Source: Chloroflexia bacterium
Lineage (GTDB): Bacteria > Chloroflexota > Chloroflexia > QHBQ01 > JADMIH01
Assembly: GCA_025927935.1 (NCBI GenBank)
Contig: JAICKM010000114.1
Span: 1 to 12,803 of the forward strand
DNA: 12,803 nucleotides
Direction: 5' to 3'
Translations under genes and position numbers: made by a program
Shown here: piece after piece, positions 5,809 to 12,803 of the stretch
Numbering within the stretch: the first letter of the stretch is position 1
Layout of the letters: every line of letters starts with the position of its first letter
The notes under the pieces: model-generated
What the model was told of the DNA's origin: nothing
What the model saw: only the letters and a program-made list of their open reading frames with translations
Databases searched by the model: none

Positions 5809-7727
5809 GTGCCGACGACCTGATCAAATACCTGTCCTGGTTCGTCTATATCGTCATTTTTGTCCAGACCGCCGCTACCGCCATCCGGCGGCCGTTGCGG
5901 ACCAACATCGATATTGTCTTGTTTTTCACCGTCTCCACCGTGATTGTCGCACTGAGCGTGGCCGGGGCCGTGGGGATCTTGCCTCAGAACAACACGTTTG
6001 TTGGCTCCCTGACCGGTGGGCTGCTGTTGAGCCTGGCCTATATGTCGATGCGGTTGGTCGACGATTTCTCCGACGTGCCGGCCTGGCTGATGCGGCTGGC
6101 GGCCGGCGGCCTGGCCGTCTGCGTGATCGGCACCTTCGCGCTGGCGCCCCACACGCCCATCGGATTCGTGCTGCTGGAAGTGATGTACCTGATCGGGTTC
6201 CTGCTGTACGGGGTCGCCGCGTTTATCCGCGAGTCGCGTCTGTCCAATGGCGTGACACAGCGCCGCATGCGGCTGGCGGCGGCCGGATCGATCTGGCTGT
6301 GCGTGGATTTACTGTTCATCGTCGTGGCCCTGGTCGCGCCGATCTGGCCCGGTTTCTGGTTGTCGCTGTCCGACGTGGCCGGCCTGGCCTCCGGCATCTG
6401 CTATTTTCTCGGCTTCGCGCCGCCGGGGCTGCTGCGTCGGGCATGGCAGGAGCCGGAATTACGCCGGTTCTTGAGCCGCGCCGCCCAACTGCCCCGGCTG
6501 CCCGACACCCCGGCCATCTTGCGCGAGATGGAGCGCGGGGCCGCCACGTCGCTGGGCGCGCCCCATGCCACCGTCGGCCTGTGGGATGCGGATAACGAGA
6601 CTATGCAATTCACATACGATGGAGAGGCAGCGCATTTTACCATGACCCCGGCAACGACGACCGGTAAGGCGTTTCTGACACAGCAACCCGTGTTCACGCC
6701 GCAAATCGACCTGAAGAATCCCGCGTATGCCGGCCAGCGGCGGCCCCACGATGCACTGGCAGTACTGGCCGCGCCGATCACCGCGGGCGACAAACGCCTG
6801 GGTGTGCTGGTGGTCTATGCGCCCAAGACACCCGTATTTGCCGAGGACGATCTCGCCCTGGTCCAGTTGCTGGCCGACCAGGCCGCCGTGGTGCTGGAAA
6901 GCCGCGCCCTGATCGACGAGGCGGCCCGCGTGCGCGCCCGCGAGGAAGTGACCCGCCTCAAGGAAGACTTTCTTTCGGCGGCGGCTCACGACCTGAAGAC
7001 CCCGCTGACCACCCTGGTGGCCCAGGCCCAACTGCTGGAGCGCCGCGCGGTGCGCGCGCCCGATGCCCCCGCCGATGTCGAAGGCATCCGCCGGTTGGTC
7101 CGCGAGGCACAACGCCTCAAGACTCTGGTGCTGGAACTGCTCGACGCTGCCCGCGCTGAGCAGGGTCGCTTGGTGGGCCAGCGTGAGGATGTGGACCTGG
7201 TCGCACTGGCCCAGGAGATCTGCGCCCGGCACACGTCGCCGCGTCATCCCTGTATCGTGGACGGCCCGCGTTCGGTGGCCGGCGTCTACGACCCGGTGCG
7301 TATCATGCAACTGGTCGAGAACCTGGTGGAGAACGCCGTCAAGTACAGTCCTGAAGGCGGTGCCGTGCGGGTCAAGGTCTGGCGGGAGGACGGCTATAAC
7401 AATCTGACCGTGACGGATTCGGGCATCGGCATTCCCAGCGAGGACCTGCCGCACATTTTCGAGCGCTTCCACCGCGGCACGAACGTGGACGACCGGCGCT
7501 TCGCCGGGATGGGCCTGGGGCTGTTCATCTGCCGGGGCATTGCCGAGCAGCATGGCGGGCGCATCTGGGTCACCCGCGCCCCCGGCGGCGGCAGCACGTT
7601 CCATGTGGCTTTGCCCGCCGCAGCCCCGCAAGACGGCACAAGACAGGGAGGAGCCCCCAACCTGGCGGCCGTGCCGGTCGGGGCCCCGCGGGATGGCACA
7701 GGCCAGGGAGACGCTACCCATGATTGA
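5805..7727 (+). CDS. Membrane histidine kinase: seven-TM, GAF, HisKA, HATPase
   Basis: A 640-residue sensor kinase. Seven hydrophobic segments lie near 9-26, 37-57, 67-84, 93-112, 118-140, 158-179 and 188-207, with only short loops, so the sensor is buried in the membrane. A GAF-like domain follows (about 232-370), then a helical linker (370-390). The dimerisation helix has the phospho-accepting His395 in AAAHDLKTPLTTL. The ATPase domain shows the N box with N510 in NLVENAVKYS, the D box D538 in TDSGIGIP, ERFHRG, and the G2 box GMGLGLFICRGIAEQHGG (about 568-585). All catalytic residues are present. The start at ATG 5805 is chosen over GTG 5790 because it forms a 4-bp ATGA overlap with the methyltransferase stop. 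The C-terminal tail beyond the ATPase domain is a low-complexity stretch with two copies of a 20-residue unit (APQDGT and APRDGT). The gene overlaps the regulator by 8 bp. It probably autophosphorylates in response to a membrane or cytosolic signal that is not evident. Confidence 0.95.
   Translation: MSADDLIKYLSWFVYIVIFVQTAATAIRRPLRTNIDIVLFFTVSTVIVALSVAGAVGILPQNNTFVGSLTGGLLLSLAYMSMRLVDDFSDVPAWLMRLAAGGLAVCVIGTFALAPHTPIGFVLLEVMYLIGFLLYGVAAFIRESRLSNGVTQRRMRLAAAGSIWLCVDLLFIVVALVAPIWPGFWLSLSDVAGLASGICYFLGFAPPGLLRRAWQEPELRRFLSRAAQLPRLPDTPAILREMERGAATSLGAPHATVGLWDADNETMQFTYDGEAAHFTMTPATTTGKAFLTQQPVFTPQIDLKNPAYAGQRRPHDALAVLAAPITAGDKRLGVLVVYAPKTPVFAEDDLALVQLLADQAAVVLESRALIDEAARVRAREEVTRLKEDFLSAAAHDLKTPLTTLVAQAQLLERRAVRAPDAPADVEGIRRLVREAQRLKTLVLELLDAARAEQGRLVGQREDVDLVALAQEICARHTSPRHPCIVDGPRSVAGVYDPVRIMQLVENLVENAVKYSPEGGAVRVKVWREDGYNNLTVTDSGIGIPSEDLPHIFERFHRGTNVDDRRFAGMGLGLFICRGIAEQHGGRIWVTRAPGGGSTFHVALPAAAPQDGTRQGGAPNLAAVPVGAPRDGTGQGDATHD
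7623..7710 (+). repeat. Tandem 60-bp direct repeat in kinase tail
   Basis: The stretch 7623-7650 recurs exactly 60 bp later at 7683-7710 with 23 of 28 bases the same, each copy ending in CAGGGAG. The spacing keeps the reading frame and gives a duplicated 20-residue unit. The second copy supplies the ribosome site of the response regulator. Confidence 0.6.
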
Positions 7728-8082
7728 ACATCCCATTCTGGTGATCGACGACGATCCCGGCATTTTGTCCACCGTGACCGACATCCTCGAATTTGAGGGC
7801 TACAGCGTGGTCCAGGCCGGCAACGGGGCGGAGGGGCTGGCGCTCATGGAGCGGGTGCAGCCGAGCCTGATCCTGCTGGATATGCGGATGCCCGTGCTGG
7901 ATGGCTGGGGCTTCGCCCGGCGGTTGCGCGAGCGTGGCAGCGGGCCGCCCATCGTGGTGATGACGGCAGCGCAAGATGCCCGCCGCTGGGCGCAAGAGAT
8001 CGGTGCCGCCGGCTATGTCGCCAAGCCGTTCGAGGTGGACGACCTGCTGGCGACCGTCGAGGGCCTGCGCCCGCCTACCTGA
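7720..8082 (+). CDS. Single-domain response regulator (CheY-like receiver)
   Basis: This 120-residue protein is only a receiver domain. The acidic pocket is D10 and D11 in VIDDDPG, the phosphorylation site is D54 in LLDMRMPVLDGW, and the conserved Thr82 (VVMTAA) and Lys102 (YVAKPF) are present. There is no DNA-binding or enzymatic output domain, so it must act by contacting a partner protein or pass phosphate onward. It starts at ATG 7720, which has AGGGAG 9 nt upstream and overlaps the end of the kinase by 8 bp, so the kinase is its very likely phosphodonor. A longer frame that opens at 7540 in the kinase is not used because it would place 60 non-receiver residues in front. Confidence 0.94.
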   Translation: MIEHPILVIDDDPGILSTVTDILEFEGYSVVQAGNGAEGLALMERVQPSLILLDMRMPVLDGWGFARRLRERGSGPPIVVMTAAQDARRWAQEIGAAGYVAKPFEVDDLLATVEGLRPPT

Positions 8083-8115
8083 CCTGCCGGCCGCCGCCCC
8101 ACGTGCGCGGTGTAG

Positions 8116-8136
8116 GGGCCGGTTTCCAAACGGCCC
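8116..8136. repeat. Small GGGCC/GGCCC hairpin, degenerate interspersed repeat
   Basis: In the 106-bp spacer between the regulator and the serine hydrolase, GGGCC (8116-8120) and GGCCC (8132-8136) flank GTTTCCAAAC, with one bulged G. The surrounding GTAGGGGC...GTTTCCAAAC...GCCCC resembles a common interspersed palindrome of GTAGGGGCGGGTTT type. It could also act as a terminator for the kinase-regulator transcript. No T-tract follows. Confidence 0.4.
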
Positions 8137-8188
8137 GCGGCCCCATCGCCGGCCGCCCACCGTCCGTCTCATCAAATCAGGAGCCGCC

Positions 8189-9658
8189 ATGACCCAGCGA
8201 TCATCCTTACCGCACAGCACACCCGAAGCCCAGGGCATCCCCTCCGCCGCGATCCTCGCGTTTGTGGAAGCAGCGGAACGCGATCTCGACGCGCTGCACA
8301 GCTTCATGCTGCTGCGCCACGGTCATGTGGTGGCCGAAGGGTGGTGGGAACCCTACCGCCCGCATGACCGGCATATGCTGTTCTCGCTCAGCAAGAGCTT
8401 CACCTCCACGGCCATCGGGCTGCTGGTGGCCGAGGGCCGGCTGTCGGTGGACGACCCGGTGCTTGCCTTCTTTCCCGGCGACGCGCCGCCGGAGCCGGGC
8501 GACCACCTCCAGGCCATGCGCGTGCGCCACCTGCTGACGATGACCACCGGCCATGCCATCGACACGACGGACCCGATGACCGAACAGCCGGGCCGCACGT
8601 GGGTGCAGGGCTTCCTCGCGCAGCCCGTCGAGTATGCGCCGGGCACGCACTTCCTCTATAACACGGGCGCCACCTACATGCTGTCGGCGATTGTGCAGCA
8701 ACTCACCGGCGGGCGCATGATCGACTACCTCCAGCCGCGCCTGTTCGCGCCGCTGAGCATCGCCAATCCGCAGTGGGAGACCTCGCCGCAGGGCATCGAC
8801 GTGGGCGGCTGGGGGCTGATCATCACCACGGCGGACATCGCCGCCTTCGGCCAGCTTTATCTGCAAAAGGGGATGTGGCAGGGCGCCCGCATCCTGCCGG
8901 AAGCCTGGGTCGAAGCCGCCACCGCACACCAGGTGGACAACGGCCCCGCGGATAATCCCGATTGGGGCCAGGGCTACGGCTATCAGTTCTGGCGTTGCCG
9001 CCACGACGCCTACCGCGGCGACGGAGCTTTCGGCCAGTACTGCGTGGTCATGCCGGAGCAGGATGCGGTCCTGGCGATCACCGCCGGGCTGGGCGACATG
9101 CAGCCGCCGCTGAACCTGGTCTGGGCGCACCTGCTGGCGGCCATGGGCGCCACGCCCCTGCCGGGCGACGGGGTCGCGCAGACCGCCCTGACCCGCAAAC
9201 TGGCGAACCTGCAACTGCGGATGCCACCGGGCCAGGCGCGCTCTCCCGTAGCGGCGCACGTGTCGGGTAAGTCCTACGCTATATCCGCCAATCCGGATGG
9301 GATCGAAGCCATCCGCTTCGACTTCGACGCCGCTGAAACCCGGATCACCCTGCGTATCGCCGGGCGGGATCAGCCCATCTTCTGCGGGTACGATCACTGG
9401 CGGCGCGGGGAGACCGGGTTGGGTTCGCTGGATACCCGGCACCCGCTCGCACCGCCGTCCGCCGAGCCGTGGAAGATCGGCGCGAGCGGCGCTTGGACGG
9501 ACGACGCGACCTATACCGCGAAGCTCTGGTACTACGAGACACCGTTCGCGCGCACACTTACCTGCCGCTTCGCCGGGGATAGGCTGGTGGTGGACCAGCA
9601 GGCCAATGTGGGCTTTGGCCCCACCGCAGGCCCGCAGCTGGAGGGCCGGGCGGCCTAA
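8189..9658 (+). CDS. Serine hydrolase of the beta-lactamase (class C/EstB) family
   Basis: The 489-residue product has a beta-lactamase-fold catalytic domain (about 10-340) and an extra C-terminal part (about 350-489). The nucleophile motif SxxK is S66-L67-S68-K69 in [16 protein letters not shown]. The conserved Tyr of the second motif is Y157 in [10 protein letters not shown]. The third motif is probably the DGAFGQY stretch near 277-283, where a HxG or KTG is usual. HLLTMTTGH (about 114-122) is typical of these esterases and peptidases. The tail is beta-rich with [18 protein letters not shown] and may be a lipocalin-like lid or binding domain. There is no signal peptide, so it is likely cytosolic and probably hydrolyses an ester or amide, not an antibiotic. 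Start: CAGGAG lies 5 nt before ATG 8189; the frame is open further upstream but that part has no ribosome site. It is followed by the ThuA-like gene after 82 bp, and probably belongs to one operon. Confidence 0.92.
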   Translation: MTQRSSLPHSTPEAQGIPSAAILAFVEAAERDLDALHSFMLLRHGHVVAEGWWEPYRPHDRHMLFSLSKSFTSTAIGLLVAEGRLSVDDPVLAFFPGDAPPEPGDHLQAMRVRHLLTMTTGHAIDTTDPMTEQPGRTWVQGFLAQPVEYAPGTHFLYNTGATYMLSAIVQQLTGGRMIDYLQPRLFAPLSIANPQWETSPQGIDVGGWGLIITTADIAAFGQLYLQKGMWQGARILPEAWVEAATAHQVDNGPADNPDWGQGYGYQFWRCRHDAYRGDGAFGQYCVVMPEQDAVLAITAGLGDMQPPLNLVWAHLLAAMGATPLPGDGVAQTALTRKLANLQLRMPPGQARSPVAAHVSGKSYAISANPDGIEAIRFDFDAAETRITLRIAGRDQPIFCGYDHWRRGETGLGSLDTRHPLAPPSAEPWKIGASGAWTDDATYTAKLWYYETPFARTLTCRFAGDRLVVDQQANVGFGPTAGPQLEGRAA

Positions 9659-9740
9659 CGAGAGGAACCACGGTCGGCGTGAAACCGAGCATAGGCAGGC
9701 GGATGTGCTGCCGCCGCGGGCAGAGGAGAGGGCAAGCGAT

Positions 9741-10385
9741 ATGAAGCAGGCGCTGTTCATCTGGGGCGGTTGGGAGGGGCACGCGCCCCGGCAATCTGCG
9801 GAGCGCTTCGCGCCGTTTCTCGCCGCCCAGGGCTATGCGGTCGAGTTGGCGGATACGCTCGACGTGTTGCTCGACCGGGAGCGGATGCGGGCGCTCGACC
9901 TGATCGTGCCGATCTGGACCATGGGCACCATCACCGAGGCGCAGGAACAGGCATTGGTCGCCGCGGTGGCGGACGGCACGGGACTTGCCGGGTGGCATGG
10001 TGGCATGGCCGACGCGTTCCGCAACAACCCGGCCTATCAGTTTATGGTCGGGGGCCAGTGGGTCGCCCATCCCGGTAACTTCATCGACTACGATGTGCAT
10101 ATCACTGGCCGGGACCATCCGATCACCGCCGGATTGCGGGATTTCAGCGTGCACACCGAGCAATACTATATGCACGTCGATCCCTCGAACCAGGTGCTGG
10201 CGACGACCACCTTTAGCGGCGACTATGTCCCGTGGATTGCCGGGTGCGTCATGCCCGTAGTCTGGACGCGACAGTGGGGTGCCGGGTGCGTCTCGTACTG
10301 TTCACTGGGGCATACCCCGGCCGTGTTTGATGTGCCGGAGGCGGCGGCGCTGGTGCAGCGCGGTATGTTGTGGGCCAGTCGCTAA
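9741..10385 (+). CDS. ThuA-like domain protein (trehalose-utilisation family)
   Basis: This 214-residue protein fits the ThuA-like fold, a glutamine-amidotransferase-like fold that is linked to sugar catabolism but often has no defined reaction. Visible features are the beta-strand [11 protein letters not shown] near the start, [17 protein letters not shown] (52-68), the central [13 protein letters not shown] (81-93), then [20 protein letters not shown] (110-129) and [11 protein letters not shown] (138-148), and a C-terminal [21 protein letters not shown] (171-191). No signal peptide is seen. A strong AGGAGAGGG ribosome site lies about 9 nt before ATG 9741, which decides this start; the frame is open back to 9297 but there it overlaps the hydrolase. 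The next gene begins 53 bp on. In characterised systems thuA genes form sugar-uptake and oxidation loci, in line with the oxidoreductase next door. Confidence 0.9.
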   Translation: MKQALFIWGGWEGHAPRQSAERFAPFLAAQGYAVELADTLDVLLDRERMRALDLIVPIWTMGTITEAQEQALVAAVADGTGLAGWHGGMADAFRNNPAYQFMVGGQWVAHPGNFIDYDVHITGRDHPITAGLRDFSVHTEQYYMHVDPSNQVLATTTFSGDYVPWIAGCVMPVVWTRQWGAGCVSYCSLGHTPAVFDVPEAAALVQRGMLWASR

Positions 10386-10437
10386 ACCACGAACCGGCTC
10401 AAGTCTAGAGCGATTAGCAGATAGGATGAGGTGGCGT

Positions 10438-11547
10438 ATGGAGAACCGGCGCACAAAACTCGGCATTATCGGTTGTGGCAATATCAGCGGCATCTACTTG
10501 ACTGTCTGCCCGACTTTCGACCTGCTCGAAGTCGCGGCCTGCGCGGATGTCGTACTGGAGCGGGCCGAGGCCCAGGCAGCCAAGTACGGCGTGCCGGTCG
10601 CGTGCAGTCCCGCGGACTTGCTGCGCGACCCGGAGATCGAGATCGTGGTCAATCTGACCATCCCGCGCGCCCATGGCGAGGTCGCGCTGGCGGCGCTGGC
10701 CGCGGGCAAATCGGTGTACAGCGAGAAGCCGCTGGCGCTGACCCGCGCGGAGGGCCAGGAAATTCTGCAACAGGCGCGGGCCGGTGGCCTGCGCGTGGGC
10801 GGCGCGCCCGATACTTTCCTGGGCGGCGGCCTGCAAACCTGCCGCAAGCTCATCGACGACGGCTGGATCGGCACGCCGGTGGCCGCCACGGCGTTCATGC
10901 TGGGCCACGGCCCGGAGAACTGGCACCCCGACCCGGAGTTCTTCTACCAGCCGGGCGCGGGGCCGCTGTTCGACATGGGCCCCTACTATCTGACCGCCTT
11001 GATCGCCTTGCTGGGTCCGGTGCGCCGCGTCACCAGTTCGGCGCGGATCACCACCCCCGAACGCATTATCGGCAGCGAGCCGAAGCGTGGCACCCGCATC
11101 GCCGTGAACACCCCCACCCACGTAGCAGGCGTGCTCGATTTTGCGAGTGGCCCGGTCGCCACGCTCGTCACGAGCTTCGACGTCTGGAGCGCCGAAGTGC
11201 CGCGCATCGAAATCTACGGCACGGCGGGGTCGCTGAGCCTGCCCGATCCCAACACCTTCGGCGGGCCGGTGCGCGTGCGCCGGGCGGGGGCCGAGGAGTG
11301 GAGCACCGTGCCGATCCCCTTCGGCTACACGCAGAACAGCCGGGGCCTGGGCGTGGCCGACATGGCCTATGCCATGCGGTCGGGGCGGCCCCATCGGGCC
11401 AACGGCGACCTGACCTACCATGTGCTGGACATCATGCACGCGCTCTTGGAGGCGTCGGACGCCGGGCGGCACATCGACATCACCAGCACTTGCACCCGCC
11501 CGGCGCCGTTGCCGCTCGACCTGCCGCCGAATACTCTGGACCTTTGA
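10438..11547 (+). CDS. Gfo/Idh/MocA-family NAD(P)-dependent oxidoreductase
   Basis: The 369-residue product has the length and order of this family: an N-terminal Rossmann domain and a C-terminal alpha/beta dimer and substrate domain. The dinucleotide motif is [14 protein letters not shown] (8-21). The family signature EKP is at 96-98 ([11 protein letters not shown]), with the catalytic Lys97. The substrate region is [31 protein letters not shown] (158-188), including D179 and the conserved GPYY. The family oxidises or reduces a sugar or inositol-type hydroxyl with NAD(P). The exact substrate is unknown. GAGGTGG lies about 4 to 7 nt before ATG 10438; a second in-frame ATG at 10426 would add only MRWR. 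The isomerase-like gene follows after 40 bp. The proximity to ThuA supports a role in the same sugar pathway. Confidence 0.93.
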   Translation: MENRRTKLGIIGCGNISGIYLTVCPTFDLLEVAACADVVLERAEAQAAKYGVPVACSPADLLRDPEIEIVVNLTIPRAHGEVALAALAAGKSVYSEKPLALTRAEGQEILQQARAGGLRVGGAPDTFLGGGLQTCRKLIDDGWIGTPVAATAFMLGHGPENWHPDPEFFYQPGAGPLFDMGPYYLTALIALLGPVRRVTSSARITTPERIIGSEPKRGTRIAVNTPTHVAGVLDFASGPVATLVTSFDVWSAEVPRIEIYGTAGSLSLPDPNTFGGPVRVRRAGAEEWSTVPIPFGYTQNSRGLGVADMAYAMRSGRPHRANGDLTYHVLDIMHALLEASDAGRHIDITSTCTRPAPLPLDLPPNTLDL

Positions 11548-11587
11548 TCTCCCCCTGCGGGAGTCGCTTGATAAGGAGCGTACTTCA

Positions 11588-12364
11588 ATGAACAAGAACC
11601 AGATCGCTCTCCAACTGTATACGGTGCGTGAGGCCACCAAGCAAGATATGCTGGGTACACTGCGCCAGATCGGGGCCATGGGCTACCCGGCGGTCGAGTT
11701 CGCGGGCTATGGTGGGGTGCCCACCGCCGAGATCCGTGCCGTGCTCGACAGCCTGGGCATGAAGACGGCCGGCGTCCATGTGCCGCTCGCGGATCTGCAA
11801 AGTAAGCCAAAGCAGGTCTTCGCCGACCTCTACACGCTTGGCTGTGAATATGCCGTGGTGCCCTGGGTGGGCGAGGAGTACCGGGGCGGCGACGCCGCGG
11901 TGCAGCAACTGGCCGGCATCTTGAACGACTTGGGCGCGCTCTGCCACGCCGAAGGCTTGCAACTGGCCTACCACAATCACAACTTCGAGTTTGCCGCCGG
12001 GGAGGGGCCGACCATGTGGGACCGCCTGACGGCGGCCACCGACCCCAACCTGGTGGCGCTGGAACTCGACCTCTATTGGGCCGCCTTTGCCGGGGCCGAT
12101 CCGCTGGCGCTGATCGACCGCTATGCCTCGCGGCTGGCGCTGTTGCACGTCAAGGATATGGCCTCCGGTGAGACGCGGGCCGATACCCCGGTAGGCACCG
12201 GCACCATGCCCTGGCCCGAGATCCTGGCCGCGGGCGACGCTGCCGGGGTCAAGTGGTTTGTGGTGGAGCAAGACCATCCGCAGGACGTCATGGCCGACGT
12301 GGAGCAGAGCCTGCGCAACCTGGAGCAGCTAGCGGCTCCAGGCGAGGGCAAACCGCGCGCGTAG
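11588..12364 (+). CDS. Sugar phosphate isomerase/epimerase-like TIM barrel
   Basis: The 258-residue product fits the xylose-isomerase-like TIM barrel of sugar isomerases, epimerases and inosose dehydratase-type proteins. Likely metal and catalytic residues are E37 in YPAVEFAGY, the AYHNHNFEF stretch (127-135) with E134, D161 in ALELDLYW, H187 in LLHVKDM and E227 in VVEQDH. All expected positions are filled. It is cytosolic with no signal peptide. AAGGAG ends 9 nt before ATG 11588, a good ribosome site. The usual reaction is isomerisation or epimerisation of a keto or oxidised sugar, which would suit the oxidoreductase just upstream; the substrate is not known. It ends at TAG 12364, a few bases before a strong hairpin, so it is probably the last gene of the transcript. 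Confidence 0.93.
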   Translation: MNKNQIALQLYTVREATKQDMLGTLRQIGAMGYPAVEFAGYGGVPTAEIRAVLDSLGMKTAGVHVPLADLQSKPKQVFADLYTLGCEYAVVPWVGEEYRGGDAAVQQLAGILNDLGALCHAEGLQLAYHNHNFEFAAGEGPTMWDRLTAATDPNLVALELDLYWAAFAGADPLALIDRYASRLALLHVKDMASGETRADTPVGTGTMPWPEILAAGDAAGVKWFVVEQDHPQDVMADVEQSLRNLEQLAAPGEGKPRA

Positions 12365-12370
12365 ATCTCT

Positions 12371-12419
12371 GCAAGGGCGCGCCCGCTAATCCCATACCGA
12401 TTAGCAGGCGCGTCCTTGC
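12371..12419. terminator. Strong 21-bp hairpin, terminator at operon end
   Basis: The arms 12371-12391 and 12399-12419 pair over 21 positions with one G-T wobble and one mismatch around a 7-nt loop (CCATACC). It starts 7 nt after the stop of the TIM-barrel gene. The stem is GC-rich at the base (GCAAGGGCGCGCC). It lacks a long T-tract, so it may be a Rho-independent terminator of relaxed form, or a processing or stability hairpin for the 3' end. Confidence 0.75.
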
Positions 12420-12627
12420 TTGCCGGTCCTACGCGGAGGTTCATAGTGCAAACAAATTTGTACTCGCTAATTTTCTTGATCCCAGGACTGTATCTCGCAT
12501 CCCGCGCCGCTGGACGCTTCACAGGCCAGAATCCACCTTCCGATTATCCAGACGGAACAGATCCTGCTTACCTTACCGCAGCAGCCCTTGCCTGCGTATT
12601 TCAGCGCATAGTTAGGAACAGGTAAGC
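12420..12627. other. Lower-GC intergenic stretch before the lipoprotein
   Basis: This roughly 200-bp stretch is visibly poorer in G+C than its surroundings and includes the 10-bp palindrome ACAAATTTGT (12452-12461) and AT-rich runs such as CTAATTTTCTTGAT. It is likely the promoter region of the lipoprotein gene. A 69-codon frame opens here from a TTG (12416-12625), with a hydrophobic segment, but its codon use is unlike the neighbours and it lacks a ribosome site, so I do not call it a gene. I could not pick a clear -35/-10 pair. Confidence 0.5.
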
Positions 12628-12803
12628 ATGAAATCGCGAATATTTCCGCTCCTGGCCCTGCTGGGGGCCATGCTGTTGAGCGCCTGCGGCGGTAGCGGCG
12701 AGACGCCTGCCGCCACGGCGACGACCGCGCCGCCCGTTGCCCCGACCAGCGTAGCCCCCGCCGAGGCCACCGCGACAACTCCGCCGGCCACGTCACCCAC
12801 GGC
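12628..12803 (+). CDS. Lipoprotein, 5' end only (possible transporter binding protein)
   Basis: Only 58 codons are in the window and the frame is open to the right edge. Residues 1-20 form a lipoprotein signal: M-K-S-R, a Leu-rich core and the lipobox LSAC with lipidated Cys20. Then comes GGSGE and a Pro/Thr/Ala-rich, probably disordered linker of at least 30 residues. This layout is common at the start of extracellular solute-binding proteins of ABC transporters in this kind of genome, so a sugar-binding lipoprotein is a reasonable guess, especially beside sugar catabolic genes, but the mature domain is not visible. AGGAACAGG lies before ATG 12628 and is the likely ribosome site. Confidence 0.8.
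   Translation, partial: MKSRIFPLLALLGAMLLSACGGSGETPAATATTAPPVAPTSVAPAEATATTPPATSPT

Noticed and set aside
6459..7784. Minus-strand frame of 441 codons across the kinase
   Set aside because: It is opposite all the kinase catalytic boxes and shows no domain.
7976..8188. Upstream extension of the serine hydrolase frame
   Set aside because: It overlaps the regulator, has no ribosome site and encodes Arg/Pro-rich sequence; CAGGAG directly before ATG 8189 marks the start.
9297..9740. Upstream extension of the ThuA-like frame
   Set aside because: It lies out of frame over the hydrolase end and is Arg/Pro/Ser-rich; AGGAGAGGG before ATG 9741 sets the start.
8207..9760. Minus-strand frame of 517 codons
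   Set aside because: It is antisense to the hydrolase with its SxxK and Tyr motifs, and has no domain of its own.
10414..11679. Minus-strand frame of 421 codons
   Set aside because: It is opposite the oxidoreductase, which has intact Rossmann and EKP motifs.
12416..12625. Possible 69-residue small membrane protein from a TTG start
   Set aside because: The start overlaps the terminator hairpin, no ribosome site precedes it, and its codon use differs from every neighbour. Conservation in relatives would change this view.

Overview
The window is a GC-rich (roughly two-thirds G+C), gene-dense bacterial segment. It most resembles a Chloroflexota genome. The reasons are the duplicated C-terminal module of the first gene (a YW..xGGL..FG.P...VQY..RNRLEYHPE..GTP..LLG pattern that I associate from memory with secreted Chloroflexota proteins), Pro/Thr/Ala-rich lipoprotein linkers, and interspersed palindromes of the GTCATTCTGAG and GTAGGGGC type. 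The phylum is an inference; there is no rRNA or marker gene here. No tRNA, rRNA, CRISPR array, IS element or phage gene was seen.

Layout. (1) 1-2214, minus strand: a secreted protein with a probable seven-bladed propeller and two C-terminal repeats, running off the left edge with no stop. (2) 2215-2613: a 399-bp divergent intergenic region with an extended -10 promoter, a GTCATTCTGAG-type palindrome, an operator-like inverted repeat and a possible nine-codon leader ORF whose stop overlaps the next start. (3) 2614-4152: a full-length UxaA/GarD-family sugar-acid dehydratase, then 4183-4890, an unrecognised winged-helix-like protein. (4) 4891-5103: a spacer with a perfect 11-bp hairpin. (5) 5104-8082: a tightly overlapping cassette of SAM methyltransferase, 7TM-GAF histidine kinase and single-domain response regulator. 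(6) 8189-12364: four closely spaced genes for a beta-lactamase-fold serine hydrolase, a ThuA-like protein, a Gfo/Idh/MocA oxidoreductase and a sugar isomerase/epimerase-type TIM barrel, closed by a strong 21-bp hairpin. (7) 12628 to the right edge: the start of a lipoprotein, plausibly a transporter binding protein.

How the genes may work together (inference). The dehydratase, ThuA-like protein, Gfo/Idh oxidoreductase and TIM-barrel protein are typical parts of pathways that oxidise, epimerise and dehydrate unusual sugars, polyols or sugar acids. The lipoprotein at the right edge could be the matching uptake component. The membrane kinase and response regulator may sense a cell-envelope or intracellular signal, but the regulator has no output domain, so its target is not in view. 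Nothing here proves the substrate.
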